DNA of 64,000 nt. Source: JAXMHN01 sp964578605. GTDB taxonomy: Bacteria > Verrucomicrobiota > Verrucomicrobiia > Limisphaerales > SIBE01. Shown here piece after piece: positions 1 through 8,105 of this stretch (position 1 is the stretch's first letter; each line of letters begins with the position of its first letter). The position numbers were made by a program, and so were the translations under genes. The notes below the pieces were generated by a model that was given only the letters and a program-made list of their open reading frames with translations, was not told where the DNA came from and searched no databases. The stretch covers positions 1 to 64,000 of the forward strand of contig CAZODO010000005.1 in assembly GCA_964578605.1 (NCBI GenBank), given 5' to 3'.

Positions 1-180
1 CCTCTCCGATGATCCTTCACACCCTGGCCCCTCAGAAAAAGCTGAGATGCGCACCCTGCGGCCCTGCGGCCTGCCTTCGCACACCGGCATTGACTTTCGC
101 CCGGGCCTGGGTTTGAACAAGCCCTTCGAATACGTCCGTCATAGGCGGAACGGCCTGTTCCGGGCCCGACGAAGCACAAC

Positions 181-1095
181 ATGAACATCCTCGCGACCGA
201 AGGGCTGCCACTTCACCTTATGTTGCCTTTGGTGAGCAGCCTCGTCTATGTCGCTGGAGCGCTGGCCTTGAAACGGGCCGCTGACCTGGGCGCAGACATC
301 TGGCGGACGACGAAGGCATGCAACTTCACGGCCGCCCTGGTGTTCGCCCCTTTGGCATTTCTTGGCGGGACGATCCCTTCGTGGCAGCTCGCCTGGCAAC
401 CTGCGGTCGTGGCGCTGCTCTTCATTGGCGGCCAAATCCTCAACCTGCTCGCGTTGAACCTTGGCGATGTTTCCGTGGCCACCCCGGTCCTCGGGATCAA
501 GGTTCTGCTTGTCGCGCTGCTCACCGCGGTTGTTCTCGGGGAGCGGCTGGGACCCGCCCTGTGGGCGGCGGCGTTCCTGAGCAGCGTCGCCGTGGCCCTG
601 CTCAACACCACCGGGCGCCATCCGCATCATCGGGTGGGAATGACCATTCTCCTGGCGGTATCGGCGGCGATCACTTACGCGTGTTTCGACGTGCTCGTGC
701 AGAAATGGTCGCCGGCTTGGGGCGTCGGGCGGTTCCTCCCGGTGATGATCGGGTTTGTGGCCCTGTTCTCTCTGGGCATTCGGCCTTCGGCAAGACCGAA
801 GACGGACGCCCCGGACGCCCTCGCGGCCCAGCGCCGCTGGCTGGCAGGCGGGGCGCTGGGCTTGGGAGTGCAGAGTGTCTTGTTTGTCGTGGCGATCGCA
901 GTGCACGGGCAGGCGACCGTCGCCAATATTCTCTACAGCTCGCGGGGGCTCTGGAGCGTGCTGGCGGTCTGGCTTGTCGGGGCCTGGTTCCACAGCCGCG
1001 AACGCCACCTGGGGCGACGCGTCCTCGCGTGGCGCTTGGCGGGGGCCGCCATGCTCATGGCGGCCCTTGTGATCGTCCTGACCCGCGCGGGTTAG
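181..1095 (+). CDS. EamA/DMT-family membrane permease
   Basis: A 304-residue, strongly hydrophobic protein with about ten predicted membrane segments in two similar halves, the layout of drug/metabolite transporters (EamA fold). The first half carries the GGQILNLLALNLGDVSVATPV stretch (about residues 80-100) and a following VLGERLG motif, which is typical of the family near the end of the first repeat. Substrate cannot be read from sequence; family members move amino acids, nucleotides or small metabolites across the inner membrane. ATG at 181 gives the N-terminal helix soon after the start. It is convergent with the DUF1080 gene, with a perfect palindrome in the gap between them. Confidence 0.75.
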   Translation: MNILATEGLPLHLMLPLVSSLVYVAGALALKRAADLGADIWRTTKACNFTAALVFAPLAFLGGTIPSWQLAWQPAVVALLFIGGQILNLLALNLGDVSVATPVLGIKVLLVALLTAVVLGERLGPALWAAAFLSSVAVALLNTTGRHPHHRVGMTILLAVSAAITYACFDVLVQKWSPAWGVGRFLPVMIGFVALFSLGIRPSARPKTDAPDALAAQRRWLAGGALGLGVQSVLFVVAIAVHGQATVANILYSSRGLWSVLAVWLVGAWFHSRERHLGRRVLAWRLAGAAMLMAALVIVLTRAG

Positions 1096-1110
1096 CGCTG
1101 GATCCAGCGC
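1095..1110. terminator. perfect GC palindrome between convergent genes
   Basis: The 16-bp perfect palindrome (arm GCGCTG, centre GATC) starts on the last base of the permease stop codon and ends six bases before the stop of the opposing DUF1080 gene. It can form a hairpin on either transcript, so a bidirectional terminator is the natural reading, but no T-run follows on either side. Confidence 0.4.
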
Positions 1111-1116
1111 GGGCGC

Positions 1117-1707
1117 CTATCTCTCCTGAATCCGGATATTCCGGAAGTCGAATGCCTTGTTTTCGGCCTGGATTCCAATGAACCCGCGCTCGGCATCGAG
1201 TTTATCGCTTTCCCAGGCGTCTTCGCCATCGACGTTCAGCTTGATGGTGCTCCCTTGGACTTCGATCCGGAATTTGACCCATTGCTTGAGCGGTACCCGG
1301 GGAGTCTCAGAGGGCACCACGGTGCGCCGGCCCTTGACCAAAGATCCAATCTGGCTGTAGAGAAGGTTCAGTTGCCAACCTTCCGTGGGCCAAGGTTTCC
1401 CTTCCAGATCCGCCCGAACAAAAATGCCGCTGTCGTAACCCTCGTCCAGAGCGCGCCATTCGAACTCGAGGACGAAATTCTTGTATTGCTTTTCTGTGCG
1501 CAGCCATCCCATGCCTTTGACCAAGCGGAGATTCCCGTCCTTCACCTCGAAAGTGACGTCGTGAACGGGCGCCCAGCCCCTCAGGTCCTGCCCGTTGAAC
1601 AGGCTTGTCCAGCCGTGGTCACCTGAATCCGCAGCGGCGCCGCGGAGAGGGATAAAAGCAGCGCAAAGAAGGAGGCCTAACGAAAGCAGCAATCTCGGTG
1701 GTTTCAT
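1117..1707 (-). CDS. secreted DUF1080 (3-keto-disaccharide hydrolase-like) protein
   Basis: The protein has 196 residues: a signal peptide (hydrophobic LLLSLGLLLCAAFIPL, then RGAAA) followed by one DUF1080 domain. Diagnostic features are the early WTSLFNGQDLRGW, the middle LRTEKQYKNFVLEFEWR with a GYDSGIFVRAD strand, and the C-terminal GFIGIQAENKAFDFRNIRI. The fold is a concanavalin-like beta sandwich related to GH16. Members of this family are abundant in Planctomycetes and Verrucomicrobia and some act on 3-keto sugars; the substrate of this one is unknown. It is expected to be periplasmic or extracellular. It is a stand-alone gene convergent with the permease. Confidence 0.85.
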   Translation of the reverse strand: MKPPRLLLSLGLLLCAAFIPLRGAAADSGDHGWTSLFNGQDLRGWAPVHDVTFEVKDGNLRLVKGMGWLRTEKQYKNFVLEFEWRALDEGYDSGIFVRADLEGKPWPTEGWQLNLLYSQIGSLVKGRRTVVPSETPRVPLKQWVKFRIEVQGSTIKLNVDGEDAWESDKLDAERGFIGIQAENKAFDFRNIRIQER

Positions 1708-2062
1708 GTGCGCCAGATTGGCGGGGGAACGGGCGCGAAAGCCAAGAGCAGGCGCGCACGGGGGGGGGCGGGTTTTGTGACTCGATCGGGAATTTCGGCG
1801 CTTCGAGGAAGGAGAAACCCCAATCGAAAATTACGGGCTTTGCTGTTGACCTGGGGGATTCCTCGAGGACAATGGAAGAGCGTCGCCTGCTACCCGTGTG
1901 TGCGATCGACCGAAAGGTCTGATGGCGGGTGTCATCAGAGGACAAAACCGGATGGCCGGGCCGCCATCCCAAACAAGTTGGGCCACCAGCCACGGGCCGA
2001 GGAACCCGCGGTCCAGTTCCCTCGGTGACGTGTGGCGCCAAACACCGACCGGAGACAAACCT
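1708..2062. other. intergenic region between divergent genes, with a G9 tract
   Basis: This 355-bp spacer holds the promoters of the leftward DUF1080 gene and the rightward glycosyltransferase gene. The only feature I can point to is a run of nine G at 1760-1768, about 50 bp upstream of the DUF1080 start codon. The reading frame of the glycosyltransferase stays open through part of the spacer (from 1898) but that stretch has no family similarity. Confidence 0.5.
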
Positions 2063-3403
2063 ATGGCCGACTTCTTTCAAACAGGCGCAATCGCCACCTT
2101 GCATCGCCTCGGAACAGGCGACCTGGCCCGGCTGGAGCGTGATCTGATCGAGTTCGGACAGGAAGGGCCGATCGCTTTGGTGCTGCCTTGCCACATCCGC
2201 GAGGTCGGCACCCGGGCGCTCAACGGCATTCTTCGCGTTTTGCGCAACGTTCCTTATCTCAAACAGATCGTCGTTGGCATAGATGGCGCCACCGGAGTGC
2301 GGCAATGGAGCAAGGCGCGCCATCTTTTCTCCCAGCTCCCGCAGAAGCCAGTCCTTTTGTGGAATGACGGCCCCCGAATCCAAGCCCTGCTGCGCCGTTT
2401 GGATGATGCCGAATTGCCCACCGGGGACTCTGGCAAAGGGCGAAACGTCTGGATTTGCCTGGGATACGTCCTGGCCAGTGAAGAAGCGCACACGGTGGCC
2501 CTTCATGATTGCGATATCGTCACCTACGACCGCGAGTTGCTGGCGCGCCTCTGTTATCCGGTGGCCCATACCTCCCTGGGATTCGACTTCTGCAAAGGCT
2601 ACTATGCCCGCATTTCCGACCGTCTCAACGGGCGGGTCATGCGGCTCTTTATTACCCCCCTGCTCCGGGCGCTCAAGAGCATCCTTGGCCCTCAACCGTT
2701 TCTGGTCTACATGGATACCTTCCGGTATCCGCTCTCCGGGGAAATGGCCATCGACGCCGACCTGGTTCGCCGGCTACGCATCCCGCACGATTGGGCCCTG
2801 GAGGTCGGAACCCTTGCCGAGGTCTTCCGCAATACCGCGCCCCAGGCGATCTGCCAGACGGAGCTGTGCATGAATTACGACCATAAGCATCAGGAACTCT
2901 CTCCGCGCGACCCGGACAAGGGCCTGAACAAAATGGCCTGCGACATTGTGAAATCCTTCTTCCGGCGCATGGCTGCGGAAGGGATCAAACTCGATTCCGG
3001 CCTTTTTGACACGCTCCTGAGCGCCTATAGCCGCCAAGCTGAGGATTCGCTCCGGTTCTATTCTGCCGACGCGGCCATGAATGGGCTGAAGTACTTTCGG
3101 CACGAGGAGGAAACGGCCGTCGCCACCTTCGTGCGGTCCATCCGCGCGGCGACCGACGCGTTTCAGAAGGATCCACTCTGGTCTCCCCTGATCCCGAACT
3201 GGAACCGGGTCGAGTCGGCACTGCCAACATTCCTGGATGACCTCCGGGATGCGGTGCGCCGGGATAATGACCTGACCCCGCCGACCGTAGGATTTGGCGC
3301 CCTCGAGGTTCCCACCACCCGGCGGCGCTCCGGAGGTCGGCGCGGCTCGTTCTTCGTCGTTCCTCCAGGTCCGAGCCCGAGCTTTGACGATACCTCCATC
3401 TGA
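2063..3403 (+). CDS. GpgS-like glycosyltransferase (glucosyl-3-phosphoglycerate synthase type)
   Basis: A 446-residue GT-A type glycosyltransferase. Visible motifs are VLPCHIRE (about 40-47), the nucleotide-binding IVVGIDGAT (69-77), the metal-binding DCD at 149-151 in ALHDCDIVTYDRELL, GFDFCKGYYARIS (173-185) followed by GRVMRLFITPLL, and the acceptor-side YPLSGEMAID plus WALEVGTLAEV. This set matches glucosyl-3-phosphoglycerate synthases and related GT81 enzymes, which transfer glucose from a nucleotide sugar to 3-phosphoglycerate in compatible-solute (glucosylglycerate) synthesis. The start at 2063 is preferred over an upstream in-frame start at 1898 because GGAGAC lies just upstream and the extra N-terminus is unlike the family. 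No phosphatase partner (gpgP) is seen next to it. Confidence 0.75.
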   Translation: MADFFQTGAIATLHRLGTGDLARLERDLIEFGQEGPIALVLPCHIREVGTRALNGILRVLRNVPYLKQIVVGIDGATGVRQWSKARHLFSQLPQKPVLLWNDGPRIQALLRRLDDAELPTGDSGKGRNVWICLGYVLASEEAHTVALHDCDIVTYDRELLARLCYPVAHTSLGFDFCKGYYARISDRLNGRVMRLFITPLLRALKSILGPQPFLVYMDTFRYPLSGEMAIDADLVRRLRIPHDWALEVGTLAEVFRNTAPQAICQTELCMNYDHKHQELSPRDPDKGLNKMACDIVKSFFRRMAAEGIKLDSGLFDTLLSAYSRQAEDSLRFYSADAAMNGLKYFRHEEETAVATFVRSIRAATDAFQKDPLWSPLIPNWNRVESALPTFLDDLRDAVRRDNDLTPPTVGFGALEVPTTRRRSGGRRGSFFVVPPGPSPSFDDTSI

Positions 3404-3580
3404 GCTGGGGCCATGGCCCGTACCCTTGACAGACCCCTAAAACTTGACGTCTCCTGCCGAATCCGCTGGACTGAGGGCATGGATCGACATCGACTGCCTG
3501 ATGCCCGGAAGGGGTCTTCGGCGCCAGTCGTCGGTCCTGCCGCAGTCTGACAGTGTGCCATCGCCAACCGTGATCAGCCC

Positions 3581-4669
3581 ATGAGCCTATCGATTTCAAA
3601 TGCCTTTGTTTCCACCACCCTTCTCGTTGCGTTCGGGTTGCTGGGCAGCCCCGCGCGGTCCAGCGCTGCCCTTTTGCCCGAGCCTGGCGTCGTGAAATCG
3701 GAGTTTATCTCCGAAAACGCCCCTTTTCGGGTTGCCCACGCCTCCACCCTCGTCGAGACTCGAGAAAAGAGACTGGTCGCCGCCTGGTCCGGTGGCTCGC
3801 GCGAACGGGCGTTGGACGTCGGCATCTGGCTCTCACGCCACGACGGCACCAACTGGTCGGAGCCCGTCGAGATCTTCCAGGGCTTTGGTGAAAACGGCCT
3901 GCGCCGGCATCCGTGCTGGAACCCGGTGCTGTTCCAGCCCAAGTTCGGCCCGCTGCTCTTGTTCTATAAGGTCGGGCCAAGTCCTGAAAAGTGGTGGGGC
4001 ATGATCAGCACCTCGATCAACCAAGGGTTGACCTGGTCCGATGCCAAGGAGTTGCCCAAAGGTTATTACGGACCCATCCGAAACAAACCGGTCGAACTGG
4101 ACGACGCCATCCTCCTTTGCGGTTCGAGCAGCGAAGACGCCGGCTGGCGCGTGCATATGGAGTGGATGCGCAGCCCCGGAAAGGATTTTGGCCGAACCAG
4201 TCCCCTGAATACTGCCCGGCAGTTCGCCGCCATTCAGCCGACCATTCTCGTCCATCCCCGCAACTGGATCCAAATCCTCTGCCGGACCAAGCAAGGCCGA
4301 ATTGTCCAGTCCTGGTCCAATGACAGCGGCAGAACCTGGTCCGAATTTGAGCGCACCGCGTTGCCGAATCCAAACAGCGCGATCGATGCGGTCAAGTTGG
4401 GTGACGGACGCGCTCTCCTTGTCTACAACCATTCCGCCAATGACCGGGGTCTTCTCAACGTGGCCGTCTCTCCCGATGGCCAGAATTGGGAGGCGGCCGT
4501 GGTGCTCGAAAATACCCCTGGCCTCGAGTTTTCCTACCCTGCCGTCATTCAGACCAGCGACGGCCTGGTCCATATCACCTATTCCTGGAAACGCGAGCGC
4601 ATCAAGCACGTCGTGCTTGATCCCGCGCAACTGCGAACCCGCCCCATTGTAAACGGCGAGTGGCCCTAA
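3581..4669 (+). CDS. exported sialidase-fold (BNR repeat) protein
   Basis: This protein of 362 residues has an N-terminal signal peptide and a six-bladed beta-propeller of the BNR/sialidase type. Asp-box-like motifs are visible: INQGLTWSDA (about 147-156), SNDSGRTWSEF (about 247-257) and SPDGQNWEAA (about 300-309). The N-terminal EFISENAPFRVAHASTLVET and later RHPCWNPVLF, GPIRNKPVEL and LVYNHSANDRG are typical of the exo-alpha-sialidase-like group common in Verrucomicrobia and Planctomycetes, many of which are annotated as sialidases without biochemical proof. It is probably periplasmic or secreted and acts on glycans. A compact GC hairpin follows the gene. Confidence 0.8.
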   Translation: MSLSISNAFVSTTLLVAFGLLGSPARSSAALLPEPGVVKSEFISENAPFRVAHASTLVETREKRLVAAWSGGSRERALDVGIWLSRHDGTNWSEPVEIFQGFGENGLRRHPCWNPVLFQPKFGPLLLFYKVGPSPEKWWGMISTSINQGLTWSDAKELPKGYYGPIRNKPVELDDAILLCGSSSEDAGWRVHMEWMRSPGKDFGRTSPLNTARQFAAIQPTILVHPRNWIQILCRTKQGRIVQSWSNDSGRTWSEFERTALPNPNSAIDAVKLGDGRALLVYNHSANDRGLLNVAVSPDGQNWEAAVVLENTPGLEFSYPAVIQTSDGLVHITYSWKRERIKHVVLDPAQLRTRPIVNGEWP

Positions 4670-4700
4670 CCCGAGCCGGGGGAACGATCGCCTGCCGCCT

Positions 4701-4717
4701 CAGCGGGCCTCCCGCTG
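4701..4717. terminator. GC hairpin after the sialidase-like gene
   Basis: Seven-bp perfect stem CAGCGGG / CCCGCTG with a three-base loop, 31 bp after the stop codon and between two convergent genes. It is followed only by TTG, so it would be a weak intrinsic terminator. Confidence 0.4.
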
Positions 4718-4840
4718 TTGCCACATACGGGCATTACGCAACAATACACCCCTGCCCCGCCGTCAAAGGGCGGTTTTCGCTCCGCGCACATGGCGCGGGA
4801 TTTTCCAGCGCCACCAGGGCGCCGGAGATCAAATGAGCCG

Positions 4841-5128
4841 CTAGGGAGCGGCGGTGGTTAAGGTCGAGTCCTGTGAAGCCGATCCTGCGGAAGACACGCG
4901 CGTCACGGCGCGATAGATCTGGTCCTTAAGCCACGCGCGGCGCTTCTTGAGTTCCTCAGTTTCCTGGTCGGTCGCGAATTCGATATCTTCTTCGATACGA
5001 TAGATCGCTTCGTCCAGGCTGTGGTACTCCTCAAAGAGTTTCCGGAACTCATCGCAACTGGCCTTGAGGCGCTTGATGGTCTCGCGATGCTCCGGGAACT
5101 CCCGCAGGATCGGATGATGGAGGTCCAT
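4841..5128 (-). CDS. YdcH/DUF465 family small coiled-coil protein
   Basis: A 95-residue, highly charged, all-helical protein. The order HPILREFPEHRETIKRLKASCDEFRKL, then EYHSLDEAIYRIEE and ELKKRRAWLKDQIY, is the hallmark of DUF465 (YdcH-like) proteins, which form a helical hairpin of unknown function. It is slightly longer than the usual 70-75 residues because of a low-complexity Ser/Thr/Ala tail after about residue 77. The gene is monocistronic; its upstream region contains the first 11-bp array. Confidence 0.85.
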   Translation of the reverse strand: MDLHHPILREFPEHRETIKRLKASCDEFRKLFEEYHSLDEAIYRIEEDIEFATDQETEELKKRRAWLKDQIYRAVTRVSSAGSASQDSTLTTAAP

Positions 5129-5351
5129 ACGCTTTTCCTGGTTAGGGTTTTGACTAAGGTATTTTAGTCTGCATGCCGGTCCAGTAAAGGGCTTTTGGCT
5201 TTTTTATTCCGGATATTTTCGCGTGGATTCCTAATCGAACGCTGGCGAGCCGTTGGATGCCACCGGAACGGTTCGCGATTCCTGAGTTTCTGCCGACGCT
5301 CGGCGCCTGATTAGGACCCAGTTTTGAGACATTGTTAACAGTAGGATAGTA

Positions 5352-5417
5352 ATAGCTTGCCTTATAGAAGCTTATGTCAACCATATAGCAACCATATAGC
5401 AACCCTATCGCAAGTCC
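5352..5417. repeat. 11-bp phased array, locus 1 (6 units)
   Basis: Six consecutive 11-bp units: ATAGCTTGCCT, TATAGAAGCTT, ATGTCAACCAT, ATAGCAACCAT, ATAGCAACCCT, ATCGCAAGTCC. Units 4 and 5 differ at one base, unit 1 matches unit 5 at 8 of 11 positions, and the spacing is exactly 11 throughout. It sits about 225 bp upstream of the DUF465 start codon and about 320 bp upstream of the bamD-like gene. Confidence 0.75.
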
Positions 5418-5610
5418 AGGAGATCCGGCCGAACACCCGGTCCGCACATGGAACCTTCCAACGTGATTCACCCAGATCAGGTTGCACAGGGCGTCGGTTC
5501 CTCGCGCCATTGGCCCCCCCAAGCGACATATTGAAGGCCGCTTTGACAGGCGGCACGCTTCTGGTGGTCGACAGGGAAATCCGGGGAGGCAGCCTATTTC
5601 TGGAGAGCAG

Positions 5611-5642
5611 GAGTAAGCGCATGCGTAAGCGTGAAGCGCAGA
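5611..5642 (-). repeat. short dispersed element shared with the mgtE upstream region
   Basis: On the minus strand this reads CTGCGCTTCACGCTTACGC followed by ATGC. The plus strand at 47885-47907 has the same 23 positions with two substitutions. The two copies lie in unrelated intergenic regions. Confidence 0.45.
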
Positions 5643-5737
5643 TCGGTTCGCTGGCGGAAAACGTGAGTTGCCCCTCCCGCCAGAACGTTCCAGACCCCGC
5701 CTTGACTTGAGTTTTTGCGTTCGATACGGTCTGACCC

Positions 5738-6727
5738 ATGAGTCGCTGGATCGTTCGGTTTTGCATTGCAGTGATCTGTTTTCAGCTCCTGCCGCTGGAC
5801 ACTCCTGCACCATTGGTCTATCGGACGGGCGAAGGTTGGTCCTGGGAACCGGTCGGCGGCGGCAAATGGACTCGGACGCGGGCGAAAGACCAGCTCGACG
5901 TGGCTCAGGAGGCGTTCGACAAGAAGAATTACGGGCTCGCGCACAAGGCGGCCCGGCGCACGGTGCGGGTTTGGCCCTTGTCGGATTACGCGCCGCGAGC
6001 GCAGTACCTGATGGCGAAATGCCTGGAAGCGCGGGGCAAGGACGAAAAGGCTTTCAAAGCGTACCAAACGCTTCTCGAGAAGTATCCCAAATCGGTGAAT
6101 TACGAAGAGGTTCTCCAGCGGCAATATGAAATCGCGAACCGATACTTGAATGGGAAGCGTTTCCGGCTCTGGGGTTATATCCCCTTGTTTCCGTCGATGG
6201 AAAAGACGTCGGAGATGTATGAAAAGGTCATCAAGAACGGGCCATATAGCGAAGTGGCGCCCCAGGCGCAAATGAACATCGGCGCGGCGCGGGTGAAACA
6301 ATCGAACTATCCGCAAGCTGTGAAGGCGTATGAGAAGGCGGCGGACGTCTACCACGAGCAGGAGCAAGTGGCGGCAGATGCCCTGTTCAAGGCGGCCGAG
6401 GCCTACGCCAAGCAGGCCAAGACGGCGGAATATGACCAAAGCGTCGCCGGCAAGGCGATCGGGGCTTACTCGGATTTCATGGCGTTGCACCCGGAAGATC
6501 TCCGCGTCAAGGAAGCCCAGGAGATGATCGATAGTCTTCGGGCTGAACAGGCCCGTGGCGCCTTGAAGATCGCGCAGTACTACGAGAGCAAGAAGCGCTG
6601 GGATGGCGCCCTGGTGTACTATAACGAAGTGCTGGTGGCTGATCCGAATTCCAAGTATAGCGAAGACGCGAAGAAGCGGATCGACGCCATCAAACAGGCC
6701 AACGCAAAGCGATCGGCTAAGAAGTGA
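5738..6727 (+). CDS. bamD: BamD-like tetratricopeptide protein
   Basis: A protein of 329 residues with an N-terminal signal-like segment and TPR-type helical repeats throughout. Blocks such as AQEAFDKKNYGLAHKAAR (about 51-68), YLMAKCLEARGKDEKAFKAY, AQMNIGAARVKQSNYPQAVKAYEKAADVY and QYYESKKRWDGALVYYNEVL show the BamD/YfiO pattern. BamD is the TPR subunit of the beta-barrel assembly machine at the outer membrane. E. coli BamD is a lipoprotein of about 245 residues; here I see no proper lipobox (the Cys near residue 14 lacks a small residue before it). It overlaps the next gene, lptE, by one base (TGATG), so the two are co-transcribed in an outer-membrane biogenesis pair. Confidence 0.7.
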   Translation: MSRWIVRFCIAVICFQLLPLDTPAPLVYRTGEGWSWEPVGGGKWTRTRAKDQLDVAQEAFDKKNYGLAHKAARRTVRVWPLSDYAPRAQYLMAKCLEARGKDEKAFKAYQTLLEKYPKSVNYEEVLQRQYEIANRYLNGKRFRLWGYIPLFPSMEKTSEMYEKVIKNGPYSEVAPQAQMNIGAARVKQSNYPQAVKAYEKAADVYHEQEQVAADALFKAAEAYAKQAKTAEYDQSVAGKAIGAYSDFMALHPEDLRVKEAQEMIDSLRAEQARGALKIAQYYESKKRWDGALVYYNEVLVADPNSKYSEDAKKRIDAIKQANAKRSAKK

Positions 6728-7236
6728 TGTGCCGCCCCTGGGTTCTTCTGTTCTTTTGCGCCCTGCTCAATGCGGGGTGCGCGGGTTATCGGCTTGGGCC
6801 GACCGGCGGCCAGGTCGCCGGGGCGAAATCGGTCCGGGTGGATCTTTTCCGGAACGAGACCTATGAACCGCGGCTCCCCCAGGCGGTGGGCAACGCGCTG
6901 AGGCGCACGCTTCAGCAGGATGGCACCTACCGCTTGAGCACCCGGGGCGAGGCGGACATCATCCTGACAGGCGTCATCACCGATTACCTCCGATCGGGCA
7001 TCTCGTTTGAGCCCAAGGACGTCATTACCCCGCGCGATTTCCAGATTCGGATGGTGGCCAAGGTGACCGCGACCGAGCGGAGCACCGGCCGCGTTTTGCT
7101 GGACCGGGAAGTGGGCGGACGCACCACAATCCGGATCGGGCCGGACCTGGACAGCGCGGAGCGTCAGGCCGTGCCTTCACTGGCGGAGGATCTGGCGAGG
7201 AATGTTACCTCGCTTTTGGCGGACGGAACATGGTAA
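6727..7236 (+). CDS. lptE: LptE-like LPS-assembly lipoprotein
   Basis: 169 residues beginning with a lipoprotein signal peptide: hydrophobic LLFFCALL followed by NAGC, giving a lipidated cysteine near residue 18, then AGYRLGP, a very typical LptE mature N-terminus. Later features are the FRNETYEPRLPQAVGNALRRTL helix and the FQIRMVAKVTATERSTGRVLLDREVGG strand pair. LptE plugs and assists the LptD translocon that places LPS in the outer leaflet. The ATG at 6727 overlaps the bamD stop; a GTG three bases earlier is an alternative start. lptD is not in the window. Together with lpxD further on, this argues for an LPS-bearing outer membrane. Confidence 0.8.
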   Translation: MCRPWVLLFFCALLNAGCAGYRLGPTGGQVAGAKSVRVDLFRNETYEPRLPQAVGNALRRTLQQDGTYRLSTRGEADIILTGVITDYLRSGISFEPKDVITPRDFQIRMVAKVTATERSTGRVLLDREVGGRTTIRIGPDLDSAERQAVPSLAEDLARNVTSLLADGTW

Positions 7237-7295
7237 CGTCAGGCTGGCGGTCAGGGGAATGAGCAGAGGGATCATTGATCTGAACGCACGAATTT

Positions 7296-8033
7296 ATGTC
7301 CGGTCATAGTAAGTGGGCGAAAGTCAAGCATTTCAAAGGCGCGGTCGATGCCAAGCGCGGCCGGATCTTTTCCAAGCTCGCCAAAGAAGTCGCCATCGCG
7401 GCCCGGCAAGGCGGCGCGGACCCGAACATGAACCCGCGCCTGCGCATGGTGCTGATGAAGTGCCGGGGCGCCAATATGCCCTCGGACAACATCGAGCGTG
7501 CCATCAAACGCGGCGTGGGCGGTGAGGAAGGGGCTTCGCTGGAGGAGTTGACGTACGAAGTGTTCGGGCCTCACGGGGTGGCGATGCTGATCGAGCTGAA
7601 CACGGACAACCGGAACCGAACCGCCGCCGAGATCCGCAGCATTCTCACCAAAAATGGTGGCTCCATCGCGAGTTCCGGCGCCGTCACGCGGCTGTTCCAA
7701 AAGAAGGGGCAAATTATCGTCCCGCGCGAAGCGGCCGACGAAGATCCGCTCATGGAACTGGCGCTGGAGGCCGGAGCCGAGGATTTCAAAGCCGAACCGG
7801 AAGGGTATGAAATTCTGACCGACCCGAGTCATTTCGAGGCGGTGCACAAGAAGCTGGAAGAGAAAAACATCAAGTACGCCGCCGCCCAGGTTGCCCCGCT
7901 GCCGCTCATGACCGTGCCGCTGCAGGAACCGGGGGCCGCTGCGGCCGTTTCCAGGCTGATCGATGCCCTGGAAGAGCATGACGATGTCAAGGAAGTCCAC
8001 ACGACAGCGGACTTCCCGGAGGAAGCCGTCTAG
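7296..8033 (+). CDS. yebC: YebC/PmpR family DNA-binding / translation-associated protein
   Basis: The 245-residue product has the invariant YebC N-terminus MSGHSKWAKVKHFK and the following KRGRIFSKLAKEV, then MPSDNIERAIKRG (about 61-73), YEVFGPHGVAML and the GGS central turn. Full family length (about 240-250). Family members have been described as transcriptional regulators and, for some, as factors that relieve ribosome stalling. The start codon is unambiguous because the conserved motif begins at Met1. The context (after lptE, before an RND exporter) gives no further clue; the 59-bp gap to lptE allows co-transcription. Confidence 0.92.
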   Translation: MSGHSKWAKVKHFKGAVDAKRGRIFSKLAKEVAIAARQGGADPNMNPRLRMVLMKCRGANMPSDNIERAIKRGVGGEEGASLEELTYEVFGPHGVAMLIELNTDNRNRTAAEIRSILTKNGGSIASSGAVTRLFQKKGQIIVPREAADEDPLMELALEAGAEDFKAEPEGYEILTDPSHFEAVHKKLEEKNIKYAAAQVAPLPLMTVPLQEPGAAAAVSRLIDALEEHDDVKEVHTTADFPEEAV

Positions 8034-8105
8034 CCGTGGGGGCTCGGGGTCCTTCCACCAGCGGAGCCAAGCGTTCTCGCACCGCTCTCCCCGCGCCGGG
8101 CGGCC

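Larger units (their letters stand above)
5129..5737. other. 609-bp divergent intergenic region
   Basis: The region separates the leftward DUF465 gene from the rightward bamD-like gene. It is clearly lower in GC from about 5160 to 5400 than the coding DNA around it. It contains the 11-bp array (5352-5417) and a short element at 5611-5642 that recurs upstream of mgtE. Reading frames here on both strands lack family similarity and are judged non-coding. Confidence 0.6.

Noticed and set aside
1..180. Possible partial gene at the left edge
   Set aside because: No frame with recognisable similarity; treated as non-coding leader of the permease gene.
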